A stretch of 64,000 bases of DNA from Xylogone sp. PMI_703 (taxonomy: Eukaryota > Ascomycota > Leotiomycetes). The notes under the pieces were generated by a model. It did no database searches. It was not told where the DNA came from and saw nothing but the letters and a program-made list of their open reading frames with translations. Both the position numbers and the translations under genes were made by a program. The stretch spans positions 3,100,001-3,164,000 of the forward strand of contig JAJTUQ010000003.1 of NCBI GenBank assembly GCA_021399445.1. The letters are read 5' to 3'. Every line of letters starts with the position of its first letter. The first letter of the stretch is position 1. Shown piece by piece: positions 11,180-23,453 of this stretch.

Positions 11180-12108
11180 GATTATTATTGTGGATGGTTG
11201 TGTGAGTATGTGGAAGGGGCGGTCGACGAGTGAATTGCAGCGGTTCGACCGCTAGATTAGATCTATAGTATCCTATTGGCCCCCCCGAACTTGAAGGGAT
11301 TGACGAGAGAGTGAAGGTAGTTTTGCAAGTTAATCTGGAGATATATTGTTGAAGACCTCCAAATTTTAGAATGCAAAGTTTAACTTTAAGTTTGAGATTA
11401 TTTTGTTACAATAAAAGGTGCCAGTCCTTCAGGGTTGTCAGTTGTCCCACCTGCCCCCTCGTGGTCCGAGGGGTGCGGCTTCTGCGCCCATTGGTGGAGC
11501 GTAGTTGGCGGTGGAGGAGACGGCGCTTGGCTAAGCCTCGGCATCGTCGTCAGCCTCGCCGGGCACATCGAAGTTCGGGGGCAAAATTAATCTCTTTACT
11601 TACAATAAATAAATAAAACATATCTATGTCTCAGATTCAAAATTCATTTTAAGACTATATTGATTTCTATTAGTCGTAAAGGTAGTCTCCTGTTATCAAG
11701 TTCAAGTACCATATCGACGCTGAATATAGATCCCTGTCATGCTGTGATATCTTGAAAAGGGGGCCCTTGACCCAGAGGCTTCTTTTAGCATGAGATTGGT
11801 CTTGGGATACTGTTATCCCTGACTTAGGATAACTCAATATTGTGGCATTTAGTTAAGATCTCTAAGCTGATAAGCCGTGTTCTATAAATGATTAGATGAA
11901 GCAGATTCCTAAGCACACAACAATCACAGGCATAGCATTTGCCACTGTGCAGTGTTCAAAATTTGGAATCAGTATTGTCTGAGAAATTATACAAATACAA
12001 TCTACGGCTCGTGATAGCCTAATCTTCAAATCTGCAAGCCTGTGAGAAACAACACCAATTATGAATCCTACAACATGAAGAGGCAATCTGTATTACAAAT
12101 TCGGACGG
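11180..12108. other. Intergenic region with a GC-rich patch
   Basis: Upstream of the SH3 gene. A GC-rich patch at about 11440-11590 sits in otherwise AT-rich DNA. On the minus strand it can be read as a short acidic tail (NFDVPGEADDDAEA then stop). No exon could be attached to it, so it is not called a gene. The inverted CGG site at 11241-11251 is listed separately. Confidence 0.4.
11241..11251. promoter_or_regulatory. CGG-N5-CCG inverted repeat upstream of the SH3 gene
   Basis: CGGTTCGACCG lies within a 15-base perfect inverted repeat (11239-11253), about 60 bases upstream of the SH3 start codon. Everted or inverted CGG triplets are the usual recognition pattern of Zn2Cys6 regulators. Function is inferred only from pattern and position. 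Confidence 0.3.
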
Positions 12109-14178
12109 TCAACAGCTAATTCCAGACTTTATAACTGGCAGCCACTTAGGATCAATAAATTCCTCTGATAACCAGGGACAATGGTCCGCATCTTCCATAA
12201 AATTTTCGACGGTGAAACCTCGTCCCAGGAAGGCCCACCTAAGCCATATCAGCCAATGCCATATTAGGAAAGTCTGTTCTTGACTTACATATTCTTTTTG
12301 TTTTGGTATTTGAAGTTATAGTCTTCATAGCGAGGATTCTCAACCAACTTATAATAGTGTAACGAACTGCCGGGATAGACAGCATTTACACGCCCAGTTT
12401 CATTATCTGCAGCATGTTAGATCTGACGCTATCAGATAGGTTGGATTAAGCCATACTTCGATACCAAGCTCTACAGTCATCAGTCCATACAGTTTGTTTC
12501 AATAACTCCTGAGTATGTTCGTTGAATGCATCAGTGACGTCCTGTTTGGGCTCGAAAGAATCGATAAATTCTGCCTGCATCTTCTTGATCATCTTGACGG
12601 CATAATTCGCAACTTGCCCCAGTGGCCCAATAACGGAGCCATTTTCAACAGGCCAAGTAGGGCCAATGAATGTGATAAAGTTAGGTATGTCTGGAACTGA
12701 AAGCCCAAGGTATGATTCTGGAGAAGTCTTCCACTTCTCACGGAGATCAACACCGTTCCTCCCAACGATTGGGAAACGGGGCCGGTAGGAGACATCAAAT
12801 CCTGTGGCACAAACTATAGTGTCTGGCTTGAATGAGTTACCGTCAGAGTCGATGACGGAGTCTTCGGTGATTTTAACGACGTGCGTAAAGTGGACGTCTA
12901 CGTTCGGTTCCTGAATTGCTCTCATATATGGATCGCCTAGAGGATCCATGAATGTTGTCCTTATAACAGTAAAATATAACGGATTAAACATACCTGGCGT
13001 AATCCTTCGGCAGCCAATGCCGAACTTTGGTGTAAATCCTTTGAGCAGCCGCTCGTCTTTGATAAATTCTGCCATGCGAGTTCTAAATAGCTCTTGTGCT
13101 TCCAGTTGTACTGGGGAGTTTTTCATAAACAAGCTCCAGTCCGAGTTGACCATGGTTTCGAGATGCTTTGCATACTTCACCATAGCTGGGATGTTGTTTC
13201 TAAACTCTCGCTTTTCGTCTTCCGTGTATTTCACTCCGTTTCCGTCGTTACCCGCAATTGAAACGAACCATATTGGAGTGCGGACAAATGTGTCTATATG
13301 TTTACCATGCGGTTGCATTGTTGGTAGGGTTTGAATTGAAGACGCTCCAGACCCAATAATGGCAACAGATTCGCTCTTCCACTGAGCTTCTTGATATTCC
13401 TTCGGCCATCTAGCGGTGTCTTATACAGTTAGTTAGGAGTTAAGGTCTATTAGGTTTTGGGTACATACGAATAACCTTTCCTTTGAACAAATCTAGTCCT
13501 TCAATGTCCGGCCATTTGAAATTGTTCAGAATGCCGGTTCCGTGCAATAGAATATCACATTTCTCTTCAAATTCGGTATACTTCTCGGAGACTGGCTCCT
13601 TTTTACGGAGTTTAACGGTCCACTGTCCGTCATCTTCGTTCCAGTAGCAGCCAACTACTTCGGTGTTGAAGTTGGTATATTTTCGGAGATCGAACACTTC
13701 ACAAACTTTGTTCAGATACCTCCAGATTTCCTCCGAACGACTACTATATCGCGACCAATCTGGACTGTTGAGAAATTACAGAGTATTCAGCCAAGTTCGA
13801 GGTACTCTAGAAGCAGTAAACTTACTTCAACGCAAAGTTGTATGTGTATGCATGAGAAGGCACGTCACAAGCACAGCCTGGATATCTATTCTCCAACCAA
13901 GTACCGCCAATATCTTCGTTTTTTTCGTAGATAATATGTTCCACGCTAGTGACATTCAGCATATTATATTTCAATCGATTGCTGTGGAAATTGAAAATCG
14001 CAAAAGCTTACTTCTCACATTCTTTCTGTATCTTGTATGCCATCATGATACCAGAGACACCAGCACCAATTGTCAAGATCTTGAGCTTTCTATTTTTGGG
14101 ATCGAACAATACAATATCCGGCACTTCATATTTACTAGAGATTGCACTGTTGTCTTGAGATCCATGGATGTTTGCCAT
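12109..14178 (-). CDS. FAD-dependent Baeyer-Villiger-type monooxygenase
   Basis: Six exons: 14178-14012, 13945-13826, 13764-13469, 13419-12457, 12406-12289 and 12238-12109. They join in frame to 597 residues. The FAD-binding GAGVSG follows KILTI near residue 40. A second nucleotide motif, GSGASS, is near residue 218. Between them lies FKGKVIHTARWP, a perfect FxGxxxHxxxWP Baeyer-Villiger fingerprint that is only complete after splicing intron 3. CATGFD marks the late ATG motif. Such enzymes use NADPH and O2 to insert oxygen next to ketones (steroid or acetophenone-type substrates) or act on side chains. The start at 14178 was chosen over 14205 because the extra residues are a hydrophobic leader absent from the family. 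No other secondary-metabolism genes adjoin it. Confidence 0.9.
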
Positions 14179-15406
14179 GTTTACAAGATATAATATGAAA
14201 ATCAAGGGTTCAAAGATAGCAGTCTAACCAAGAAATTTTTACAACGAAATGGCCAAGAGACAAATTGAAACTATAAACCTACGATCGAGGGGATAGAGAG
14301 ATTGAAATAGTATCAATTGCGGCAATCAACCGACACGGAATCATGGAAAGAAGAGACTCACATACTGATGTTCTCAAGTTACCAAGTCCAGTAGCCACTC
14401 ACCGTCTGTCGTAGGGCCGAGGTGTTCGTACCCCTCCCTCATCGTCACTGGGTATTGACCATGTAGAGAAATACTGTAAGGTTTCTCAGTTGAGGCCCAC
14501 TCTACTCCGCATTGTTGCCATAAAGATATGATTCACGGGAGACTATGTCAGTCAGGCCAAGTAGCAGGGCTGAATCGTGGTTGGCTCAAAGGGTCAAAGA
14601 GAAAGCGGGGGAGGGACTGTAACGGCAGACGGACGTTGACCCGCCCTCTATACCAGTGTACCTCCCCTGAGACGTGCATAATTGTGAGGAGATAAGGGGG
14701 GAATATACATCACTTTGCAGCATAGTGTACTGTGTGAATTATCAATGCCCCTTTTAGGGGTGTGCGGATGATCGCGACACCGCCATCCTTAAGTACTGTG
14801 AGAAAGGAAGGTATTTTCCGTATTGTTCCGGGTAGATCAAAATGTTACCTTGGGCAGCTCCTAGAGAGCAGATTGAATCCTATATCACCGCCATGCCGGA
14901 TCGAGACCACCAGGCAGAACACCGACAATAGAAGTATAGAAGATGAAAGTCGACAAGTTCTAAAAAGCTAATATGTGCTGTACTTGTACGTAAGTACGGG
15001 TAGACCGTGACCTTACAGTATCAAAGGGTGCCGAGGGTGCCTCTTTGAATATTGTAACTTGGGGTAGTATCAGGATCAGTTAGCACTATTGCATATCCTA
15101 GTTAGATCTTTGTGCATCCTTTCCCCGTCCCCCGTCTCCGAGAGTTATTTCTTATCATCATAAAAAGGCGCCTGTTTGGGGTTAGTGGCCGGACCGGCGA
15201 GGCGTCGTCTACGGATAATGAATAGCGTATCGCAACCTCCACTACTCAGCCTTACGTGCATATATTCCCACATACATATATATAACCCGTGTATACAATT
15301 CCATCATCGTTAATGTCGTGCCGATCGAAGAAATACTTCGTGTAGTCATTCTGGTGGCATCAATATCATTTACCCGCGCCATTTCTTAGTCGCCCTTCAG
15401 CTCATC
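14179..15406. other. Divergent promoter region between monooxygenase and EAF genes
   Basis: About 1.2 kb with no supported gene. Short frames only. A TATA-like ATATATATAACC run lies near 15275-15290, about 120 bases upstream of the EAF start. Confidence 0.5.
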
Positions 15407-16329
15407 ATGGCTGCAGCTTCAATAGACATTGACCGTCCCGCCAAGTATCCCATAGTCCTCAGCGATGCGTTGTTAGGCAAGCCTTCGAAAGATCTCTACT
15501 CTAGTGTTCGATGTCTGTTGCTCTTAATCCTTTGAGCTCTGTGTTTGTGCGATAACTAATATCCTTGCTAGATAACCACAAGCCCGACGATGCCCCAGAC
15601 TCCACCTTCCTGCAGCCTTCCGATTCTGATCCCACAACCTACGATGTCACCCTTTCCAATGGTTCGGATCAATATGTCTACAACGGTGCTCGAACAACAG
15701 GCGACGGGAAGTACGTCCTTATCTTTGATCCCGCAAAGAAGCACTTTGTTCTACATCGGCTCGACTCCACCTTCGACATGAACCTGATTAAGACTCCGTG
15801 GGAGGAAAACGAGTCCAGCTTGCGGTCGGAATACCCGCAATTAGAGACTACCTCGCCCTCTCAGCAACAGAAGAAGCAATCAAAAGCTACAAAGGCTCGC
15901 GGTTCAGCAAATGCTGCAGCTGAAACAAAACAACGGAAAGCGGAGAAGCCTGCCAAGAAAACCAAACCCAAAGCTCGCTCGCCGACACCGGAATCAGATG
16001 CAGATGATTCGGATGATGGACTTACAATTGAATATCCGGATGGTTCGGCGCCCACGCAGTATCGCTATCAGTCTACACCCGTTTTCCAGCGCGAGCCGAG
16101 TGAAGAGGTCAGTGAGGAAGATAGCGGTGACGAGCAAGATTATCGGAATGAACGAAATCAAGATGTGGATGTTCTCGAGCTCAGTCCGGCCAACAACAAC
16201 GATATGGGCGGAATTACGGAAGAAGATATGGAATTGGATCTCGAGGCAGAGCTGGAGCAAGCGCTGCAAGAAACTACGGTTGAGATGACCCATTCTGCTA
16301 ATGAGAGTGACGAGAGCGAAGAAGAGTAA
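15407..16329 (+). CDS. RNA polymerase II elongation factor EAF (ELL-associated) N-domain protein
   Basis: Two exons, 15407-15512 and 15572-16329. The 59-base intron ends TTGCTAG. The product is 287 residues. The N-terminal 110 residues show the EAF pattern: KYPIVLSDALLGKPS, then YNHKPDD across the junction, the YDVTLSNG strand, and YVLIFDPAKKHFVLHRLDST. EAF partners ELL in the super elongation complex, which suppresses Pol II pausing in the nucleus. The rest is disordered: a Lys/Ala-rich nuclear-localisation-like stretch, then highly acidic Ser/Glu/Asp segments to the end, suited to transactivation. The donor here is GTCTGT, unusual for this genome. It was chosen because it restores the conserved YNHKP. 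Confidence 0.88.
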
Positions 16330-16648
16330 ACGTATAAGCAAGGAGGCTGAGATTTTAGGTCTGAATTTATATATATCATTTGGATTGGAAGCAATTTGGA
16401 GTACATTCGGAGTCTTTTGGGTATAGAAGCGGGAGTTATGCTATAGTTACAACATAGGGTGGAAAACGGGATATACTTTGGCTGGGAAATTTTACGATAT
16501 ACACAAACACTACATCGGTTCTACTCAAGTGTAAGGGAACGTCTCTTCCATTCTTCTATAATACAAGAACTAGAAGTCCACCATTCACAACTTGCTGCTT
16601 GTCAGTTCTTTCCTGTTGCCTGAGAACCTCTTCAACTTGCAAATCACG
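16330..16648. other. Convergent intergenic region
   Basis: 3' flanks of EAF (+) and the 2EXR-like gene (-). No feature was seen. Confidence 0.5.
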
Positions 16649-17752
16649 TTACTTCTTTCCAGAACCTCCATTCTTCAGGATCTTCTCAATTTCAGACGCC
16701 AGATTCAGCTTCTCCAAAGCCGGCTTATCGATTTTCCTACCGATACACCAGCACTTGTCCCGTGCATGTGGAGGCCGGTTCGATGGGAGATGCTTGATAT
16801 TCTCATGGAGATTCACTTGTACAAAGTCCAGTTTCGCCGCAGTAGTGAAAATCTGCAATCTCTTCTTAGCACAGAGTACCTTCGCAAACCATTTTACCAT
16901 CTGCTCATCATCGGTGCATGTCATGGGAACGGGATCCTTTGGTCGATACAGTTGTCCTCTTTTTGGTTGTCTATTCGAGTGTTGTCCAATGATTGGTCTT
17001 GTATTTCCCTGTCCGTTCTGGCATTCGAAATATATCCATACCCTCAGTTCACGCAACGCCGGGAGTCGATCTGCTAAAACGAGAGTGGAGGCAGTCTGAG
17101 AACCAAAATTGTCACACCATACACAAACTCCTCTTCTGTTGCAGGTGACACTGTGATCCAGGACTCCTTGTGGTACACCACGAGCGAAAGAGAAGCCGTC
17201 ACGAAGGTCAGACGCTACCGTGATTTTCTGGCAGATGGAAATAGAGCGGATTTGCGAAAGCTTAAAATGCGAGTCTGGCGGGAGAGCTAGGAATCCAGCG
17301 AGGGCAATATCATAACAGAAGTGGAGGTTTAGATTTGCTTGTATCAGTGGCTTTGCTTCTGTATAGATCTGTCGATTTGTACGGAGCCAGCTGAGAAGGC
17401 CAGGTACCGTGTACTTCTTAGAGCGGGTAGTAAGGCTGGATTTCTTGTTCGGGTCACTACCGCAACGCTCATCAACAGGTCCTGGGGGAAGAACAATAGC
17501 TTTCAGTTTTCCTGGCTTCAGATATGCGTGGGTCATGAAGTATTCCTGATCTTCACATAACTGAACTATCTGTGAATTGATCACGGTCTCCCAGATCATA
17601 CGTCGCACTTCTGCAGGGAGGGAGAGAAGGAGTGATTCCTGAGGGGCCTCCCCTGTCTTGGCGGGACCTGTGTATACTCTTAGAATTTATATAGGACAGT
17701 ATATAAGGAGTGTTTTATTACTCTTCCCCTTAGCTTTGCGTTTCTTCGGCAT
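16649..17752 (-). CDS. 2EXR/F-box-like domain protein of unknown function
   Basis: Two exons, 17752-17722 and 17667-16649, give 349 residues. The first exon supplies MPKKRKAKGK, a basic start that could be a nuclear signal. Then comes SLLLSLPAEVRRMIWETVI, the F-box-like helix pair that opens fungal 2EXR proteins. Downstream is LLRTNRQIYTEAKPLI, the usual second motif, and several Leu-rich segments. This family is large and expanded in filamentous ascomycetes, and its biochemical role is not established. Residues 230-319 contain several Cys/His but no clear metal site. The 54-base intron was placed by frame. Confidence 0.65.
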
Positions 17753-20078
17753 GGTTTCCGCGAATTATACCCTGTGGATGCGTATAAAGCTGTATCTATG
17801 TAAACTCAGGGAAGAGGGATTCAGAGATTAGAATGAAGTATTCAAATACTCCCTAACAACCTCAGTAAGGAGAATGTTGGAAGAAGATCAGGTAGAAAAT
17901 CGTCTTGAGCTTTCCTATTTAACAACACCAGCAAGCAAGCAAATCTTCCTTTGCATATTACTCGGCCCACGCTCTGCCTAGGCTATATCACGCCCTGTAG
18001 ATGCAAGTTGATGCTAGAAGGATGGTGAAGAACTAAGGCTACCACGAGATTGGCGCCATAGCTTGGAGACTTCCAATTTTTGCGTGCAATTTTTAAAGAG
18101 AAATGAAAGAATGCCTACACTGGAAAACAAAAGATATGAAATGAAAATCACAGAATCAGAAGTTTGTAGAAGAGGAACCTTCACATCTAAACTGGACGAC
18201 GGCATGTTGTCAACGGTAAGGTGAGCGGTGATGGAACTCATGAGAATCAGCCCATGCCACTTCACATGGACAGACGACATTGTGGTGGATTCCGTCCACT
18301 TGTCGAAGCTTCCACTCTTCTCCTCTTATGTTTGGAACTCTGCTGGCCATCACCAGAGTTGTCCGTCATCGCCTTGGCTGACTGAGTGGCAGCTAGGCAA
18401 GCATCTTGTTGTTTTCTTTCCGCACGAAAGCTTCAAAATTCCCGAATATGGCGTGTAGCTGTGGACGGACTATTGTGATCTAGAAGCGCCGACACCCACG
18501 TAGCCAGCCACTCCGAGCTAATCGGACACCATGTGGCAGCAAGCATCAGGCCGCCTCTCCACTCTCGATTTCCATACCTCTTTTTTATGGGATTTTATGA
18601 TGCGGCTTTCTTCAAGTGGCGGCGCGTGGAAGGAGGTGGGTTGTTGCGCAGCCGTCAACCTATTTTCTGGCGCTTCTACTAACGACAGGAAGATGGGCTG
18701 TACACTGCTAGAGCTACATGGAGCATTTACTCCATAGACAATTCCTCGTTATGTCCAGCACGCACCATACTGCTTTCTGGCATTGCAATACTCTGGATCC
18801 CAAGCTCATCACAAAGCATAGACTGCCAAGAGAGCAGACAAAGAAAACGTTTCTTATGGTACTCTGTGGTGTTACGACATCGACGATAATGCCCACTGTG
18901 CCTTCCGGCCGGAAAGCTACTCTTTACATGGAAGCAAACAAAACAAGCTGGACCCGGAATCTCAATCTGGAGCTGATGAGGCTGGACAGTCAGAAGAACC
19001 CCACCATAGCATACTGCAAGCAGAAGTCATATATCGCGCTATACAGAATCTAGAAGGAAAATTCTGGGAGTGATGCGCTGTCTGGCGCCACCAGTGATGG
19101 TTTGGGGATAGCTCGGCCTTCTTTCTCTCTTCAGCCCGACGAGCAGTTGTCTTTACTCACTTCTCACTGGACCGACGGATTACCCACCATGAATCCCAAA
19201 TCCCCAACCTTATCTAGATTCCGCCAGCCTGGATTCCACGTGAATGAGGTTAAGCACTCCGCCAGCACGCTATTGAAGCTTAAGCTGCGTGAGACAGCCA
19301 GATAACCGTATCCCCGCGAATGAAAATGTACCCAGAAATGCATCTACGGCCATATCCGTGCTCAAGGCATACTAGCAACTCGACATGCTGCACAATATCA
19401 GAGACATATCGATGGCTGAATTACCGATGAGGCTCTACGAACCGGTGCTGTTCTTCAGATATTGTCCATTTCGGGTCGGGCCCGAACTTTTGCTTGGCGG
19501 TTGATAGAGATGTACGGCATCCCCGTAGTTTGGAGCAGTTACAACCTTCGAGGCCCACTTGGAAATACACCTGAAGCCCGGTGCATAGAATCATTGGGTC
19601 CAAGCTGCGAGACTCGCTCAGAGGCCGCCTCTGGTAGTAGAGCATCAGACCAAAGAGATGTGCAGATGTAGGTTAATATTTCTTTGTCTATTGGTACACT
19701 GCAGGAGAGCTAGTGTTTTCTTTGAAGCTGATTACCTAATGTGGAAATGTGAGCTATCTGAGATGGGGTGTACAGTATGCAGATATGTTTGTATGGTGGT
19801 AGCCAAGTAAGGGATGAGGCCCTATCTCCAAGCCATGCTATGGATGCAAAGTCTTCATTCGCTCTGAATGTTTTGCACCACCATGGAGTCCAAGCTATCT
19901 GAATAACACTCCACTCTCGTGGCTTACTGGAATGCTGGGTTCTCAGCAGCAATGTCTCCATGGTAGGGAATCTTCCATATATATTCACTCTTTTACTCGA
20001 CAAGGACACTTGATTTTTATACATCAAGGCCAATTCTAAGCACTCTATCTTCTTCAAGTCACTTACGAAGTTACCGAC
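17753..20078. other. Gene-poor stretch
   Basis: About 2.3 kb with short frames on both strands. None has a domain, and no spliced gene could be assembled. It includes a 13-base CCGA-N5-TCGG inverted repeat at 18513-18525. The right end is the promoter of the transporter at 20079. It could hold degraded sequence. Confidence 0.45.
18513..18525. promoter_or_regulatory. CCGA-N5-TCGG inverted repeat
   Basis: CCGAGCTAATCGG is a perfect 4+4 inverted repeat of the kind bound by Zn2Cys6 dimers. It is about 760 bases upstream of the 2EXR-like start and far from other genes, so it may be chance. Confidence 0.2.
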
Positions 20079-22094
20079 ATGACGAGTCCTAACCCCAGTC
20101 CCGACAAAGCCTTTACGGAAGGTCTCCAGACTCTCGGGGACATCAATGGCGACAATAACACTTCTAAAGCCCGCGAGTCGAGATCAAGCAAGACACTGTC
20201 AGCATGCTCAACTGTAAAAGATGAGAAACTGGTGCAGGTAAACGCTACAGCTTTTACTCCTGGGCCCGGTTCTATTTCCACAATTGACGAGGAAGCGCCG
20301 CCGAAACGTAACTGGAGATTTTACGGGACTTTTGGATGCCTTGCTCTCCTTAATTTTGTGTGCGCCATTGATGCAACGATTCTGTCAGTTTCTTTGCCTG
20401 TATGTTTCTCTCTTTGATCACATAGTCTATTACCATATCCTATTCATCTTGCATACTAATAAATTAATAGACAGTGGCTGCTGCCCTTGGAGCCACAGCA
20501 ATTGAGGCATTCTGGTGCGGCACATCTTTCCTCCTATGCTCCACTGTTTTCCAGCCGACGTGGGCTGCATTATCGCACATCTTTGGTCGCAAATCAGTCA
20601 TCCTTTGTGCTTTGCTCCTTTTCACCGTAGGAACAATCTTGGCTTGTGTAGCCAATAAGGTTACGGTATTATTGGTTGGTCGGTGTATTCAAGGCATCGG
20701 AGGCGGGGGCCTAGTCAGCTTGACTTACGTTGTCTTAGCAGACTTAGTAACTTTGAGAGAGAGAGGGAAGTGGATGGCATTAATTTCTCTACAATGGGGT
20801 ATGTGGCCTTCAGCCCCTTGACTCTCTAGTGAATGTCTCGGCACATTTTAACTGGGCTAACTACCTTTGTAGCTATTGGGACCATCGTCGGACCCGTTAT
20901 TGGAGGATTATTCGCTGAGAAGACTACCTGGAGATGGATCTTCTGGTTCAACCTGCCATTTTGTGTTATAGGTGGGGGTTTTATCCCTATCTGTCTACGA
21001 TTGACCACCAAAGAAGGAAGCACATTGGTGAAGCTTAAGGCATTTGATTGGGTATCCTCGTTCCTTTTCGTTGCATCAGCAACAGCATTCATCATTCCAG
21101 TTACCTGGGGAGGTATCCAATATGACTGGTCATCCTGGAGAACTCTCGTCCCACTCTTCCTGGGCGTCGCTGGTCTTTTAGGATTTGTGTTGTACTCGTC
21201 ATACATACCAGCTGATCCACTTATTCGCCGAAGTCTCTTCCAGTCACCCACCTCACTTACTGCATACTTAAGCACAGTTATGCATGGGATTATTCTTTGG
21301 TCACTTCTTTACTATATTCCACTTTATTTTGAAGCAGTTAAAAATAAGAGTGCAATTGGTGCTGGAGTCGCTCTATTCCCAGCAACATTTACATCTGCTC
21401 CTGCTGCTATTGCTGTTGGGATTATCATAACCAAGACTGGAAGATATAGACCATCCATTGTAAGTTTTATCATTACTAATAACACGTATAAATGCGAGTA
21501 TTGACCTATTTCTAGTGGGTAGGCGGGCTGTTGACAACTGCTGGCATGGGTATGTCAATAGTCTTGAAAGAAACCACCAATACAGCTACCTGGGCTGCCA
21601 TGCTTCTCATTGTAGGGATTGGAACTGGAATGTTATTCTCCGCACAGGGATTCGCATGTCAAGCCCCAGTATCAAACAACGATCTTCCTTTCGCGGGTGC
21701 TATGTACTCTTTCTTCCGTGCTCTTGGTCAAACACTTGGCGTTGCCATCTCGGGGGTTATCTTCCAAAATACCTTTAAGCAAAATATTCTCGGGACACCA
21801 TTCAGCGCTTATGCAGATACGTGGGCAAAAGATGCAAGCGGCTTGGTTGAGGTGCTGAAGACCTGGTCAAATGTTGGGGAACAAGGAGCTATGAAAGTTT
21901 CCGTTATTCACGCATATGTGGATGGTCTGCGAGCAGTACATATTGCAATGACCGCTCTTAGTGCAGTTGGACTTGTTTCAAGCCTGACTTGGATTAAAGA
22001 AATAAGCCTCGATAGAGAACTGGAGACAGACCAGGGGTTCATCCATAATAAGGAGCAGGCTCCAAAACTAACTTCTGACAAGGAGCAGGTATGA
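20079..22094 (+). CDS. MFS drug:H+ antiporter-2 (DHA2) family transporter
   Basis: Four exons: 20079-20399, 20471-20798, 20873-21459 and 21516-22094. They join in frame to 604 residues. The cytosolic N-terminus of about 75 residues precedes the first helix (FGCLALLNFVCAIDATILSVSLP). A motif-A-like IFGRKSVI and RCIQGIGGGGL follow. The family's motif C is GTIVGPVIGGLFAEKTTWRW, followed by IFWFNLPF, which spans the exon 2-3 junction region. Fourteen hydrophobic segments are plausible. DHA2 proteins export drugs, fungal metabolites or toxins using the proton gradient; the substrate is unknown. Phase is preserved at all three introns (56-74 bases). No biosynthetic genes adjoin it, so an efflux role in general resistance is as likely as a cluster role. 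Confidence 0.88.
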
Positions 22095-22674
22095 ATCCAG
22101 GATACCGAAAGCAGCTGGGGAATATGGGATATATTGCGTTGATTTATTCTGATCTAATCTGCACTACATATTTGGCGATGATTTATGATTGTAATGAAAG
22201 GAACTGCAAAGATGGAACCAAGTAAAAAAGGGGCGTTGAAACAGTATTTGAAGCAATAGCTAGTTAGGATTTAATAGTCAACTCCACAGGATATTTTGAG
22301 GGAAATGAGAGGATATTTATTCCAGCATCTAATCTATTTATTCATACACTGGCTGGGGTGATTCTATTTAGGGGTCAGATATAATAATATGAGAGAAAAG
22401 CTTTGTCAAGATGAGTATTTCAAGTGTGGCATGAATAGCTGCCATCCACCGCCTGGAGCATACTGCCAGGGTGGTAACCTAGAGCGGACTTGCGCCCGAA
22501 ACCGCTGCGATAAGGCGTTATCGCTCGCGCCGTCCTCTACAGAGTGGAAACTCCATGATATTTCTCGGTTGAATTCATCACTCTTGATAAATTTTTAATT
22601 TTAAACTTTAGAAAAGGAAGAAAGATTCCTATTCACTCCCTCACAGAGGACAGAGAGTATTTCCTCCAAGAAGT
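22095..22674. other. Intergenic between transporter and Mpv17-like gene
   Basis: About 580 bases. The only element noted is the GATA-type inverted repeat at 22507-22524. Confidence 0.5.
22507..22524. promoter_or_regulatory. Paired GATA sites in a perfect inverted repeat
   Basis: GCGATAAGGCGTTATCGC has 7-base arms around GGCG. Each arm carries a GATAA core, in opposite orientation, about 150 bases upstream of the Mpv17-like start. Fungal GATA factors (AreA, SreA, WC types) often act on paired HGATAR sites. Role inferred from pattern only. Confidence 0.35.
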
Positions 22675-23453
22675 ATGGTATCTCCAATAGTCAACGTGAC
22701 GCTTCAAGCGTGCGTTATGACTGCTACAAGCAACGTGGTCGCACAATTGATTTCTGCATACCGAGAAGATGTAGGTCTGAGATGATCTCTCAAGATACGT
22801 ATAAAGAAATATATATATATCTAACAATACTATTACAGAAACCGTTCGTAGTGGATTGGACTCCAGTTATCCAGTTTGTCCTTTTCGCAGCTTTGAATGT
22901 CCCGCCAAACTTTATCTGGTACGTACCTCTCTACTTCTTTGAATGTGTCCTTTTCGCGCTTGGGGACTTGACACATAAGGAAACCGTATATGTGCGAAAC
23001 CTCCTCAAATACTCTTACTGATACATATAAAACAAAAACAACAGGCAATCTTACCTTGAGCGAACATTCCCTTCTCACATCAGCGACTCATTCGACCACA
23101 AGAAATTCGATGACAAGAAATTTGACGACAAACCCTCCAGCAGCAGCAAGGAGTCCAAGCTCTCAGTGAAAAATACCCTCATCAAATTCACCCTCGACCA
23201 AACCCTCGGCGCACCCATCAACACCCTGCTCTTTTCCATCGCCTTTGCCAGCCTCCAGGGCCACGATCCAGCTAGTTGTGTGGCCATCGCCCGTCGTGAT
23301 TTCTGGCCTCTGCTCCGTGCTGGATGGACGCTGTGGCCGGCGGTTAGTCTGCTGAATTTCGCAGTGTTTCGAAGCGTCGAGGCCCGGAATTTGGTGGGTG
23401 GGTTGGCGGGGGTGGGGTGGAATATCTACTTGAGCCTGGTGCAGGGGGCCTAG
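22675..23453 (+). CDS. Mpv17/PMP22 family peroxisomal or mitochondrial membrane protein
   Basis: Three exons, 22675-22770, 22839-22918 and 23045-23453, give 194 residues. The N-terminus MVSPIVNVTLQACVMTATSN leads into VVAQLISAYRED, the family start. The middle has NVPPNFIWQSYLERTFP, with the Trp completed across intron 2. The C-terminal block is the signature: DQTLGAPINT, then RRDFWPLLRAGWTLWPAVSLLNF and VGWNIYLSLV. The family forms non-selective channels in peroxisomal or inner mitochondrial membranes. A charged insertion with a short tandem (KKFDDKKFDDK) sits between the second and third membrane segments. Donors are GTAGGT and GTACGT. Confidence 0.88.

Noticed and set aside
11239..11253. 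GGTTCGACC as a tRNA T-arm
   Set aside because: It is a simple 15-base inverted repeat with no cloverleaf upstream.
20079..23453. Secondary-metabolite cluster around the DHA2 transporter
   Set aside because: Neighbours are an Mpv17 protein and a 2EXR protein; no synthase, tailoring enzyme or cluster regulator is adjacent.
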